NCBI GenBank assembly: GCA_934725305.1
Contig: CAKVBA010000003.1
Coordinates: 1-64,000, forward strand
Length of the DNA stretch: 64,000 bases
Origin: an uncultured Parabacteroides sp.
Lineage (GTDB): Bacteria; Bacteroidota; Bacteroidia; Bacteroidales; Tannerellaceae
Direction of reading: 5' to 3'
Shown here: piece by piece, positions 1-7,645 of the stretch
Layout: the number at the start of each line of letters is the position of its first letter
Position numbering within the stretch: position 1 is the stretch's first letter
The notes under the pieces: generated by a model
Told to the model about the DNA's origin: nothing
The model's database searches: none
What the model saw: only the letters and a program-made list of their open reading frames with translations
Made by a program: the position numbers and the translations under genes

Positions 1-538
1 TTTAACAGATTTAAATGATTTCACAACTGCTTATTTAACAGCATTCTAACGACGTTGGAACGGCATTAGAGAAAAAAGCCATATAAGACTGTCTGTTTGG
101 GTAACGACGCCCCAACGACATAGCCTTGTAAACTCACGGACAATAGCTATAAAAAATACAATAAGCCGGCGAGCAGATAAGAGGCTATTAACCCCGCCAA
201 AACGGAGTAGGCTATTTTTGGAAATTGGGTAACTACTCCTTTCCGACGGAGTGCCTACCCAATCCGAACGGAGTGCCTACCCAATTTCAAAAAAGTCTAT
301 ACCCTTTTTGAGAAAAGTCTATAGACTAATTCCGAAAAGTCTATAGACCTTTGAAAGCCAGCCTATAACCTTGTTTTACAAGGCATTCAGTCCAAGGCGG
401 ATTGGTCGGTCAACCTTGGCGAAATGGCCCATTGCCCTTAATGGTTTTCTCTCTCGCTGTTAGCAAAAACGAGCTTAACTAAAATACAATAACTACTATA
501 ATTTAGGGATAGTACTTCCGTCCAGGGCGTTGCCCTGG
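1..538. repeat. Multi-hairpin intergenic repeat, copy 1
   Basis: This noncoding segment reappears almost base for base, inverted, at 24981-25496, and as a diverged copy near 58150-58460. It is a mosaic of palindromes: two GTCTATAGAC boxes (near 320-350), a TAACCTTGTTTTACAAGG-type hairpin (near 370-390), an ATTGGGTA...TACCCAAT inverted pair (near 215-290), and a terminal CCAGGGCGTTGCCCTGG palindrome (522-538). Copy 1 is 22 bp longer than copy 2 because it has one extra 22-bp unit of the ATTGGGTAGGCACTCCG type. It contains no gene. The left edge may lie outside the window. It could be a non-autonomous mobile unit or a structured RNA-coding repeat; the sequence does not decide between these. Confidence 0.85.
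31..74. repeat. 11-bp phased array (4 units) inside repeat copy 1
   Basis: Four consecutive 11-mers, TTATTTAACAG, CATTCTAACGA, CGTTGGAACGG and CATTAGAGAAA, share the pattern YRTTNNAAYGG with an exact 11-bp period. The same kind of array is seen at 5361-5415, 22312-22344, 25423-25466, 48300-48354 and 57842-57874. Confidence 0.7.
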
Positions 539-854
539 CTAACCAAACCATTGCCCATGGCATCCGCCACGGGCGCTGTTGTTACGTTGCGTAAACACGT
601 GAATATTATCGTATTGTGTTTGTGAGTTAAGCGCGCCTCCGAATGGAGGGCAAAGTTCTCTTTAGCCCAAGGCAACGCCCTGGGTATGAGTAGAATATTA
701 CAACGCCTTTAGCGATCATTTATAATATATATTAGTTAAAGAAGTGTAATATAGCAGCTGTTTCATAAATTATTTGTTCTTTTGCAAGAAAATTGGGTGG
801 TGTGTTCTCTGAACACACCTTGTTGTTTTATTTATGAAAACTAAGTAGTGTCTG
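539..854. other. Intergenic region upstream of ftsX
   Basis: No gene is seen. It contains a short perfect hairpin (GCCTCC-GAAT-GGAGG near 632-648) and a second relative of the CCAGGGCGTTGCCCTGG palindrome at about 666-684. AT-rich DNA just upstream of ftsX (720-780) probably holds its promoter, but I could not find a clear TAnnTTTG box at the right spacing. Confidence 0.6.
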
Positions 855-1733
855 ATGGCTGAAAATAAAAGAATAAGCAGAGTTTCTTTTTTCCATTCCC
901 GTCTCACTTCAGTAATCAGTATCTCATTGGTTCTTTTCCTGTTGGGGCTGATTTTCTTGATGGGATTGCTCGGCAATAAATTGTCAGTTTATGTGAAGGA
1001 GAATATATCTTTTTCAATCGTTTTAAACGATAATCAGAAAGAGGCGGATATCAAGCGGATGAAGAAAAATCTGGAGGCGATGCCTTTTATCAAGTCAGCC
1101 GAATACATTTCCAAGGCCCAAGCCGCTAAAGAGCTGGAAGAGGAGCTGGGAGAAAACCCGGAGACCTTCTTAGGCTTTAACCCTCTGCGAGCCTCTATCG
1201 AGGTGAAGCTCCATTCCGAATATGCCAATCCGGACAGCTTGCAGCTGGTGGAAAAGAAAATCAAGGATTATACCTCAGTGTCTGAGCTGTTGTATCGTAA
1301 GGATATGATGGAGATGGTTCATTCCAACATGAAGCGAGTGGGCATTATCTTGCTGGGACTGGCCGCCGTGCTGATGGTTATATCATTTGTGTTGATAGGC
1401 AACACCATCCGTCTTCTGATCTATTCCAAACGCTTTCTGATTCATACCATGAAACTGGTGGGCGCCACAGCCGGATTTATCCGTCGGCCCTTTATCCGCT
1501 ATAATGTGGTCAGTGGCATTCTGGCATCGCTATTGGCTATTCTGATGCTGACCGGAACGCTCTATTATTTGCAGACGGAGCTGGAGGGATTTATCCATAT
1601 CCTGGATATGCAGACGTTGTTGCTGGTTTATGCTGTGGTGTTTGTCCTGGGCATCCTGTTGTCGGTAGTGGCAACGATTGTTTCGGTGAACAAGTATCTC
1701 CGGATGAATGTTGATAAGTTGTATTATATATAA
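855..1733 (+). CDS. ftsX: Cell division protein FtsX (ABC-type permease)
   Basis: The 292-residue protein has the FtsX layout: a short cytoplasmic N-terminus, a first membrane helix at about residues 18-40, an extracytoplasmic domain at about 41-160, then three helices near 163-188, 215-237 and 255-278. In the family FtsX pairs with the ATPase FtsE and activates periplasmic cell-wall hydrolases at the division site. FtsE is not adjacent here, so the two genes are unlinked, as far as the window shows. It begins a run of same-strand genes and is followed after 19 bp by a DUF3098 gene. The ATG at 855 is kept because the residues after it are the usual basic N-terminus ending in the first helix. 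Confidence 0.93.
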   Translation: MAENKRISRVSFFHSRLTSVISISLVLFLLGLIFLMGLLGNKLSVYVKENISFSIVLNDNQKEADIKRMKKNLEAMPFIKSAEYISKAQAAKELEEELGENPETFLGFNPLRASIEVKLHSEYANPDSLQLVEKKIKDYTSVSELLYRKDMMEMVHSNMKRVGIILLGLAAVLMVISFVLIGNTIRLLIYSKRFLIHTMKLVGATAGFIRRPFIRYNVVSGILASLLAILMLTGTLYYLQTELEGFIHILDMQTLLLVYAVVFVLGILLSVVATIVSVNKYLRMNVDKLYYI

Positions 1734-1752
1734 ATGTAAAGAGATAAAGAAA

Positions 1753-2004
1753 ATGGCTAAAAGAGATTTTGCTTTTGGTAAAGAGAATTTCATACTGATT
1801 GCTGTTGCGGTCTTGCTGATCGTGATAGGATTTGTATTGATGAGTGGCGGAGGTTCGTCGGATGGCGTATCGTTCAATCCTGAAATATTCAGTTCGCGTC
1901 GCATTGTAGTGGCTCCGGTAATTACTGTGTTGGGTTTCTTTTTGGTGATTGTGGGAATCCTGTGGAATCGTAAGGGAAATAAGACAGAAGATGAGTTGGA
2001 TTGA
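1753..2004 (+). CDS. Small two-helix membrane protein (DUF3098 family)
   Basis: This is an 83-residue protein starting [13 protein letters not shown], followed by two hydrophobic helices (about residues 13-31 and 52-74) and a short acidic tail. The architecture and N-terminal motif match the DUF3098 family, which in Bacteroidetes sits between ftsX and uppP; its function is unknown. An in-frame upstream ATG at 1708 lies inside ftsX and adds non-conserved residues, so the ATG at 1753 was chosen. The 3' end overlaps the uppP start by 14 bp, which suggests translational coupling. Membrane location and a link to envelope growth are inference from the neighbours. Confidence 0.85.
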   Translation: MAKRDFAFGKENFILIAVAVLLIVIGFVLMSGGGSSDGVSFNPEIFSSRRIVVAPVITVLGFFLVIVGILWNRKGNKTEDELD

Positions 2005-2791
2005 AGCGTTGCTTTTGGGCCTTGTACAGGGCTTGACAGAATATCTGCCGGTCAGCAGTAGCGGCCATTTGGCTATTGGCTCTGCCTTGTTTGGCATTGA
2101 GGGCGAAGAGAACCTGACCTTTACCATCATTGTGCATGTTGCTACGGTGTTGAGTACATTGGTGATCTTGTGGAGAGAGATTGATTGGATTTTCCGTGGC
2201 TTGTTTAAGTTCGAGATGAACAGCGAGACCCGCTATGTGATGAACATCTTGATCTCTATGATTCCGGTTGGCATCGTCGGACTGTTTTTCAAGGATGCGG
2301 TAGAGGCCGTGTTTGGTTCGGGTCTGCTCATTGTGGGCTGTATGTTGCTGCTAACCTCTTCGTTACTGGCCTTTTCTTATTATGCCAAGCCACGTCAGAA
2401 AGAGAACATCTCGCTGAAAGATGCCTTTATCATTGGTCTGGCTCAGGCTTGTGCGGTGATGCCGGGTCTTTCCCGTTCGGGCAGCACCATTGCGACCGGC
2501 TTGTTGCTGGGTAACAATAAGGCTTCGTTGGCACAGTTCTCCTTCCTGATGGTGATTCCACCTATCTTGGGCGAAGCGTTGCTCGATGTGCTGAAGGTGA
2601 TGAAAGGCGAAGAGCTGGGCGGAAATATCGAGACATTGCCGCTGGTGGTAGGCTTCTTGGCTGCGTTTGTTTCGGGATGTGTGGCATGTAAATGGATGAT
2701 TAACATAGTAAAGAAGGGTAAGTTGATCTATTTTGCAATCTATTGTGCGATTGCCGGATTGGTAACAATTGCCTGTTCGTTGATGAACTAA
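1991..2791 (+). CDS. uppP: Undecaprenyl-diphosphatase UppP (BacA)
   Basis: The 266-residue integral membrane enzyme dephosphorylates undecaprenyl diphosphate to recycle the lipid carrier for peptidoglycan and other envelope polymers. Both signature segments are present: [18 protein letters not shown] at residues 10-27, which carries the (E/Q)xxxE motif with Glu17, and PGLSRSGST near residue 158. Length and about seven to eight hydrophobic helices fit the family. The start at 1991 ([10 protein letters not shown]) was preferred over an upstream in-frame ATG at 1949 because it matches the family N-terminus. The gene overlaps the DUF3098 gene and is followed by truB after 7 bp, so it belongs to the same transcription unit. 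BacA overproduction gives bacitracin resistance in other bacteria. Confidence 0.96.
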   Translation: MSWIEALLLGLVQGLTEYLPVSSSGHLAIGSALFGIEGEENLTFTIIVHVATVLSTLVILWREIDWIFRGLFKFEMNSETRYVMNILISMIPVGIVGLFFKDAVEAVFGSGLLIVGCMLLLTSSLLAFSYYAKPRQKENISLKDAFIIGLAQACAVMPGLSRSGSTIATGLLLGNNKASLAQFSFLMVIPPILGEALLDVLKVMKGEELGGNIETLPLVVGFLAAFVSGCVACKWMINIVKKGKLIYFAIYCAIAGLVTIACSLMN

Positions 2792-2798
2792 AAGGAAG

Positions 2799-3521
2799 AT
2801 GGATTTTTTAGCAGGAGAGATACTCTATTTTAATAAGCCACTCACGTGGACTTCGTTTGATTTGGTTAATAAGTTTCGTTATAAGCTGTCGCGAAAGCTG
2901 AAGGTGAAAAAGATAAAGGTGGGCCATGCCGGCACGCTCGATCCGTTGGCAACGGGTGTGATGATTGTCTGCACGGGCAAGGCCACGAAGCGCATCGATG
3001 AGTTTCAGTATCAGACCAAAGAGTATGTGGCTACGTTGAAATTGGGAGAGACAACGCCCTCTTTTGATTTGGAGAAAGAGGTGGATGCCGTGTATCCGAC
3101 CGATCATATTACCCGCGAAGAGGTTGAGCGGGTTTTGCAATCGTTTGTGGGCGTGATTCAGCAGGTGCCGCCGGTCTTTTCGGCCTGCAAGGTCGAGGGC
3201 AAACGAGCTTATGAGCTGGCACGCAAGGGCGAAGAGGTGGAGCTGAAGTCGAAGACCTTGGTGATAGACGAGATGGAGCTGTTGGAATACGACATGCCTG
3301 TGATTAAGATCCGTGTGGTGTGTAGCAAGGGTACTTATATCCGCGCATTGGCCCGCGATATTGGTCAGGCTTTGCAGTCGGGTGCTCATCTGATTGCTTT
3401 GGAACGTACCCGCATCGGTGATGTTACGCTCGATCAGTGTATGTCGCCCGATGCTATTGATGAATTCTTGGAAAAGAATGTATGTATCGGGGAGAGCGAC
3501 TCCTCGGATGAGATTAGGTGA
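2799..3521 (+). CDS. truB: tRNA pseudouridine(55) synthase TruB
   Basis: The 240-residue protein catalyses uridine-to-pseudouridine conversion at position 55 in the T-loop of tRNAs. The catalytic motif GHAGTLDPLATGVM lies near residues 43-56, with the nucleophilic Asp near 48. The downstream TruB motifs KEYVATLKLG and KGTYIRALARDIG are also present. Length is normal for a TruB without a long C-terminal PUA extension. It follows uppP by 7 bp and precedes queA by 32 bp, so two tRNA-modification genes are adjacent in one operon. Confidence 0.96.
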   Translation: MDFLAGEILYFNKPLTWTSFDLVNKFRYKLSRKLKVKKIKVGHAGTLDPLATGVMIVCTGKATKRIDEFQYQTKEYVATLKLGETTPSFDLEKEVDAVYPTDHITREEVERVLQSFVGVIQQVPPVFSACKVEGKRAYELARKGEEVELKSKTLVIDEMELLEYDMPVIKIRVVCSKGTYIRALARDIGQALQSGAHLIALERTRIGDVTLDQCMSPDAIDEFLEKNVCIGESDSSDEIR

Positions 3522-3553
3522 TGAAATAAATAAAAAATATATAGAGTAGCATT

Positions 3554-4603
3554 ATGAAGCTTTCGAAATTCAAATTTAACTTGCCGACCGACCTGATCGC
3601 TTTGCATCCGGCAAAGAATAGAGATGAGTCGAGAATGATGGTTGTCAACCGCAAGACGGGTGAAATTGAGCATCGTCTGTTCAAGGATATCTTAAACTAT
3701 TATGGAGAAAAGGATGTCTTTATCTTTAATAACACAAAGGTTTTCCCGGCACGTCTGTATGGCAACAAGGAGAAGACAGGCGCACGTATCGAAGTCTTTT
3801 TGTTGCGCGAATTGAATGAAGAGTTACGTTTATGGGATGTCTTGGTGGATCCGGCCCGTAAGATTCGTATAGGTAATAAATTGTATTTCGGAGAGGATGA
3901 TTCAATGGTTGCCGAGGTGATCGACAACACCACTTCCCGTGGTCGTACACTGCGTTTCCTCTATGACGGCAATCATGATGAGTTCAAGAAAGCATTGTAT
4001 GCGTTGGGCGAGACTCCGCTGCCACGCTATATCGAGCGCGAGGTGGAGCCGGATGATGAAGATCGCTATCAGAATATTTTTGCCACCGAAGAGGGCGCGG
4101 TTGTGGCTCCGGCTGCCGGCTTGCATTTCAGTCGTGAGTTGATGAAGCGTCTCGAGATCCGTGACTGTCAGTTCGCCTTCTTGACCTTGCATTCGGGTTT
4201 GGGCAACTTCCGTGAAATTGATGTGGAAGACCTGACCAAGCACAAGATGGATTCGGAGCAGATGTTTGTCAATGCAGATACAGTTGAAGCCGTTAATGCG
4301 GCCAAGGATGGCGGCCATCAGATCTGTGCGGTAGGTACTTCGGTGATGCGTGCCATCGAGACTGCGGTCAGCACCGACGGCCATTTGAAGGAGTTTGAAG
4401 GCTGGACCAATAAGTTCATCTTCCCGCCGTATGATTTTAGTGTGGCAACAAGCATGGTAACCAATTTCCACATGCCGTTGTCAACCTTGTTGATGATGAC
4501 TGCCTCTTTCGGTGGTTATGAATTGATTATGGAGGCCTATGAGGTAGCGCTGAAAGAGAAATATCGCTTCGGTGCTTATGGTGATGCCATGTTGATTCTT
4601 TAA
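3554..4603 (+). CDS. queA: S-adenosylmethionine:tRNA ribosyltransferase-isomerase QueA
   Basis: The 349-residue protein transfers and isomerises the ribosyl moiety of S-adenosylmethionine to 7-aminomethyl-7-deazaguanine in tRNA, forming epoxyqueuosine in the wobble-base queuosine pathway. Recognisable family blocks are [13 protein letters not shown] near residue 58, APAAGLHFS near 190 and GTSVMRAIE near 262. Length is typical. It sits between truB and folK on the same strand with short gaps. No other queuosine gene is in the window. Confidence 0.96.
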   Translation: MKLSKFKFNLPTDLIALHPAKNRDESRMMVVNRKTGEIEHRLFKDILNYYGEKDVFIFNNTKVFPARLYGNKEKTGARIEVFLLRELNEELRLWDVLVDPARKIRIGNKLYFGEDDSMVAEVIDNTTSRGRTLRFLYDGNHDEFKKALYALGETPLPRYIEREVEPDDEDRYQNIFATEEGAVVAPAAGLHFSRELMKRLEIRDCQFAFLTLHSGLGNFREIDVEDLTKHKMDSEQMFVNADTVEAVNAAKDGGHQICAVGTSVMRAIETAVSTDGHLKEFEGWTNKFIFPPYDFSVATSMVTNFHMPLSTLLMMTASFGGYELIMEAYEVALKEKYRFGAYGDAMLIL

Positions 4604-4622
4604 TGAATAGAGAGATTGAGCC

Positions 4623-5087
4623 ATGGTAAAGACCTATTTGGGGCTGGGAACGAATATAGGAAACAAGCGGCGCAATCTGATTACGGCGGCTGCCCTGTTG
4701 GCCGAACGTGCCGGCGATGTGTTGTCGATTTCCAGCTTCTATGAGACGGAGCCTGTCGGATTTCAATCGGACAATCAGTTTTTGAATGCGGCGGTCTATT
4801 TAGAGACAGCTTGTTCTCCGCAGGAGCTGCTCGAGATAACGCAAGCCATTGAACGGGAGATGGGACGCACTTCCAAGAGCGTCGATGGCCAGTATAAAGA
4901 CCGGATTATCGATATTGATATTCTGCTTTATGGAGATTGGGTGGTCAATGAAGAGACACTGACGTTGCCTCATCCGTTGATGCAAGAGCGAGAGTTTGTG
5001 ATGGCTCCATTGGCCGAGATTGCGCCGATGGCGGTTCATCCGGTGTCTGGTAAAACAATGCAACAGATATTTGAAGAATTGGTATGA
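4623..5087 (+). CDS. folK: 2-amino-4-hydroxy-6-hydroxymethyldihydropteridine pyrophosphokinase
   Basis: The 154-residue HPPK transfers pyrophosphate from ATP to 6-hydroxymethyl-7,8-dihydropterin in folate synthesis. The N-terminal LGLGTNIGNK motif, the FYETEPVGFQ segment and the ATP/Mg-binding DRIIDIDILLYGD motif (with the DxD aspartates) near residues 99-111 identify it. It is monofunctional: no DHPS or DHNA domain is attached. The last codon overlaps the next gene by four bases (ATGA). Confidence 0.95.
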   Translation: MVKTYLGLGTNIGNKRRNLITAAALLAERAGDVLSISSFYETEPVGFQSDNQFLNAAVYLETACSPQELLEITQAIEREMGRTSKSVDGQYKDRIIDIDILLYGDWVVNEETLTLPHPLMQEREFVMAPLAEIAPMAVHPVSGKTMQQIFEELV

Positions 5088-5281
5088 ATAAAGAGATTAA
5101 GAAAGCCATGACAGAAGGCATTGTCTTCAAGAAGGCAAGTGCAGGCGCTCCTTCCGGTGAGCGCAGACCTAAGTTGTCAGACTTTATGCGTGGAACCCAT
5201 GGTTCGGCTTCGGCCCGTAAGAAGGCAGAATATAAGCTGAAGCGTGCTCGCAGACCTACGCAGCGTCGTAATAATGGTTGA
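5084..5281 (+). CDS. Small basic protein of unknown function, coupled to folK
   Basis: The 65-residue protein is strongly basic, with a C-terminal tract rich in Lys and Arg (KKAEYKLKRARRPTQRRNNG) and no signal peptide or membrane helix. The ATGA overlap with folK suggests it is a real, translationally coupled gene and the last of the operon; a strong terminator follows 35 bp later. The composition suggests nucleic-acid or ribosome contact, but this is inference. I do not recognise a named domain. Confidence 0.7.
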   Translation: MNKEIKKAMTEGIVFKKASAGAPSGERRPKLSDFMRGTHGSASARKKAEYKLKRARRPTQRRNNG

Positions 5282-5316
5282 GAAATAGGACGGTGTGTCA
5301 TAGTGGCAACCTAACA

Positions 5317-5353
5317 AAGGCTGTATCAAAAACGATCCTTTTGATACAGCCTT
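5317..5353. terminator. Bidirectional terminator between the folK and mutL operons
   Basis: AAGGCTGTATCAAAA pairs with TTTTGATACAGCCTT around a 6-8 nt loop. Flanking A and T runs allow it to work on both strands. It lies between convergent operons. Confidence 0.85.
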
Positions 5354-5360
5354 CGTTGTC

Positions 5361-5415
5361 TGTTATAATGGTGTTATAACGGTGTTTTAATGATGTTAAA
5401 ACGGTGTTATAAGAG
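5361..5415. repeat. 11-bp phased array, 5 units
   Basis: Five head-to-tail 11-mers: TGTTATAATGG, TGTTATAACGG, TGTTTTAATGA, TGTTAAAACGG, TGTTATAAGAG. TT at positions 3-4 and AA at 7-8 are invariant. The array lies between the convergent 3' ends of the folK and mutL operons, just after the terminator hairpin. Confidence 0.9.
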
Positions 5416-5436
5416 TGCACACTTGCGCCTCTTTGG

Positions 5437-7311
5437 TTATCTGAACCGTTTCTGCAACTCTTCATCTGTTATCAGCGAGAGAATCGTTTTCCCATCGGGC
5501 GTCAGATTCGGATCGGCACATGAAAAGAGAGTCGCAATCAGATGATCCATCTCATCCGAACTCATCGGTTTTCCCGGTTTAATGGCAGCTGCTTGGGCCA
5601 GTGATACCGCGATGGTCTTGGCAATCTCTTCCTCCACATGACAATCCGTCTCCATTGCCAGATTGACAATGTCTTTGATGAGCATACCGGGATTGCTGTT
5701 GTCGATGCCGGCAGGAACGCCATTGATGGCATATGTGTCATTGCCCAAATTACTCAAGTCGAAACCGATATAGCGGAGATCGTCCAGCAACTTTGGCAAA
5801 ACGATTGCTTCGTCGGTCGTAAACTCCACAATCTCGGGGAACAGCACCTGTTGGGACGCTCCTTTTTGCTGAGTGATATTGCTCAGATACTGGTCGTATA
5901 AGATGCGCACATGAGCCCGGTGCTGGTCAATCAAAGCCAATCCCGACTTGAGAGACGTGATGATGTAGCGACCTTTGTATTGTGAGCAGATATTGTTGGT
6001 TTCGGGAAACAGATGAGCATCCATCTCTTGAGGCGCAGCGGCAATAGACTCTATATCGTCAGTCATCACATTCTCCAAAGCACCCATTGCAGCCAGTTCT
6101 TGCTGTACGGCGGCTTTGTCCTCTTCAAACCCTTGATACAATTTAGACCAGTCAAACTCCGAAGGCTGAGATGTGGACGAAGCGGCCGGTTCGTCAAACG
6201 GATTATAGTTGCGTTGGAGCTGGACCTTCGGTGCCTGTTGTTGAGTTATCGGATGTTCAGTCGGATTATAGACCGGAATATCAATCGCATCCGTCATGTC
6301 GAAGTCGATAGTTGGAATGGCACTCGATTTTGCCAATGCTTCGCGGACAGCAGCCATCAATATCTGCCAGATAGGTTGTTCGTTCTCGAACTTAATCTCC
6401 GTCTTTGTTGGGTGTATGTTCACATCTATGGTGGCCGGATCAATGGTGAAATAGATGAAATAGTTGGGCTGTTCACCTGCCGGAATCAGTTGGTCGTAGG
6501 CCTGCATCACTGCCTTATGAAAATAGGGATGCTTCATGTAGCGGCCGTTGACAAAGAAGTATTGCAGAGCGCCTCGCTTCTTGGCCGAATCGGGTCGGCC
6601 TACGAAGCCGGAGATAGAGACTAATGAACTCTGGACATCAATGGAGAGCAGTTTTTGATTCAGGTTTTTCCCATACACATTGATGATGCGTTGGCGCAGT
6701 CCTGATGAGGGAAGGTTCAATATTTCCGTATCGTTGTGATAGAGAGAAATTGCCCGGTCTTGATTGGCCAAGGCGATGCGTTCAAACTCTGTAACGATGT
6801 TGCGGAATTCTGTCTCATTTGATTTAAGGAACTTGCGTCGGGCCGGCACATTAAAGAAGAGGTTTTTCACCGAGAAGATTGATCCTTCGTTACAAGCATC
6901 CGGTTCCACCTCTTCAACAGTCGATCCTGCCAAGGTAATGCGCGTACCCAATTCACTGCCTTTGGCACGTGTGCGCAGTTCCACATGAGCAACAGCCGCA
7001 ATTGAGGCTAATGCTTCACCACGGAATCCCATGGTATGTAGTGCAAACAGATCGTCGGCCGAGGCAATCTTCGAGGTCGCATGGCGTTCAAAGGCCATTC
7101 GTGCATCTGTCTCAGACATGCCTTTTCCGTCATCAATCACCTGGATAAGGTTCTTTCCCGCCTCTTTGATGTTGACGCGGATTGATGAGGCGCCGGCATC
7201 CACTGCATTTTCTACCAACTCTTTCACAACGGAAGCCGGGCGCTGTATCACTTCACCCGCTGCAATCTGATTGGCTATGTGATCCGGTAGTAGATGTATT
7301 ATATCGCTCAT
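5437..7311 (-). CDS. mutL: DNA mismatch repair protein MutL
   Basis: The 624-residue protein has the GHKL ATPase domain at about 1-330: HIANQIAAGEV, ELVENAVDAGA, DDGKGM and the GFRGEAL lid. A variable linker follows at about 330-430, then a C-terminal dimerisation domain. MutL links MutS mismatch recognition to strand removal. The C-terminal metal-binding motif expected of nicking MutLs, DQHA(x)2E(x)4E, is degenerate (DQHRAHVRILYDQY), and the usual CPHGRP-like motif is replaced by a CADPNLTPDG stretch, so endonuclease activity is doubtful. The start at 7311 (MSDIIHLLP) is the family start and overlaps the upstream gene by ATGA; a longer reading from 7329 is not supported. It is the last gene of the folding-factor operon. 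Confidence 0.96.
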   Translation of the reverse strand: MSDIIHLLPDHIANQIAAGEVIQRPASVVKELVENAVDAGASSIRVNIKEAGKNLIQVIDDGKGMSETDARMAFERHATSKIASADDLFALHTMGFRGEALASIAAVAHVELRTRAKGSELGTRITLAGSTVEEVEPDACNEGSIFSVKNLFFNVPARRKFLKSNETEFRNIVTEFERIALANQDRAISLYHNDTEILNLPSSGLRQRIINVYGKNLNQKLLSIDVQSSLVSISGFVGRPDSAKKRGALQYFFVNGRYMKHPYFHKAVMQAYDQLIPAGEQPNYFIYFTIDPATIDVNIHPTKTEIKFENEQPIWQILMAAVREALAKSSAIPTIDFDMTDAIDIPVYNPTEHPITQQQAPKVQLQRNYNPFDEPAASSTSQPSEFDWSKLYQGFEEDKAAVQQELAAMGALENVMTDDIESIAAAPQEMDAHLFPETNNICSQYKGRYIITSLKSGLALIDQHRAHVRILYDQYLSNITQQKGASQQVLFPEIVEFTTDEAIVLPKLLDDLRYIGFDLSNLGNDTYAINGVPAGIDNSNPGMLIKDIVNLAMETDCHVEEEIAKTIAVSLAQAAAIKPGKPMSSDEMDHLIATLFSCADPNLTPDGKTILSLITDEELQKRFR

Positions 7312-7616
7312 TGTAAAAACAGATACCAATAAAGTACAGCCAATACCACGACTGCTACAATCAGTTTGACATTTCTATATTTGCGAACTCGGTTATCATC
7401 TCCTTTGTCAAGACTCTTTTTTAAATGGGAAGTGCCTTCTACAAAAGTTCCTTTGATGTGAGGACGGTATTGGGTTAAATCTTCCTCTTCCATTCCGATT
7501 TCGCGTTTTATCTTCTGAACACGTTCTTCCATAGCTTCTTTATGCGGATCCCAATAGATGGGTTTGTGTTCAAACTGACGAGGTTTTCGTACGTTGTAAA
7601 ACGAAAAAAGTGCCAT
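7308..7616 (-). CDS. Small C-terminally anchored membrane protein, conserved hypothetical
   Basis: The 102-residue protein has a charged cytoplasmic part (about 1-80) and one C-terminal hydrophobic helix, VKLIVAVVVLAVLYWYLFL, ending at the last residue. That is a tail-anchored arrangement. There is no signal peptide. It starts 29 bp after the OstA-like gene and its stop overlaps the mutL start, so it is inside the operon. I recognise it only as a Bacteroidales-type conserved hypothetical protein; its function is unknown. Confidence 0.8.
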   Translation of the reverse strand: MALFSFYNVRKPRQFEHKPIYWDPHKEAMEERVQKIKREIGMEEEDLTQYRPHIKGTFVEGTSHLKKSLDKGDDNRVRKYRNVKLIVAVVVLAVLYWYLFLQ

Positions 7617-7645
7617 AACTATTTTGTTTTTGATGGATATTTCTG

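Noticed and set aside
1591..2130. A 179-residue antisense frame over ftsX, the DUF3098 gene and uppP
   Set aside because: It is an antisense shadow of three confidently identified genes.
5361..5415. CRISPR-like array
   Set aside because: Units are only 11 bp, without spacers, and no cas gene is in the window.
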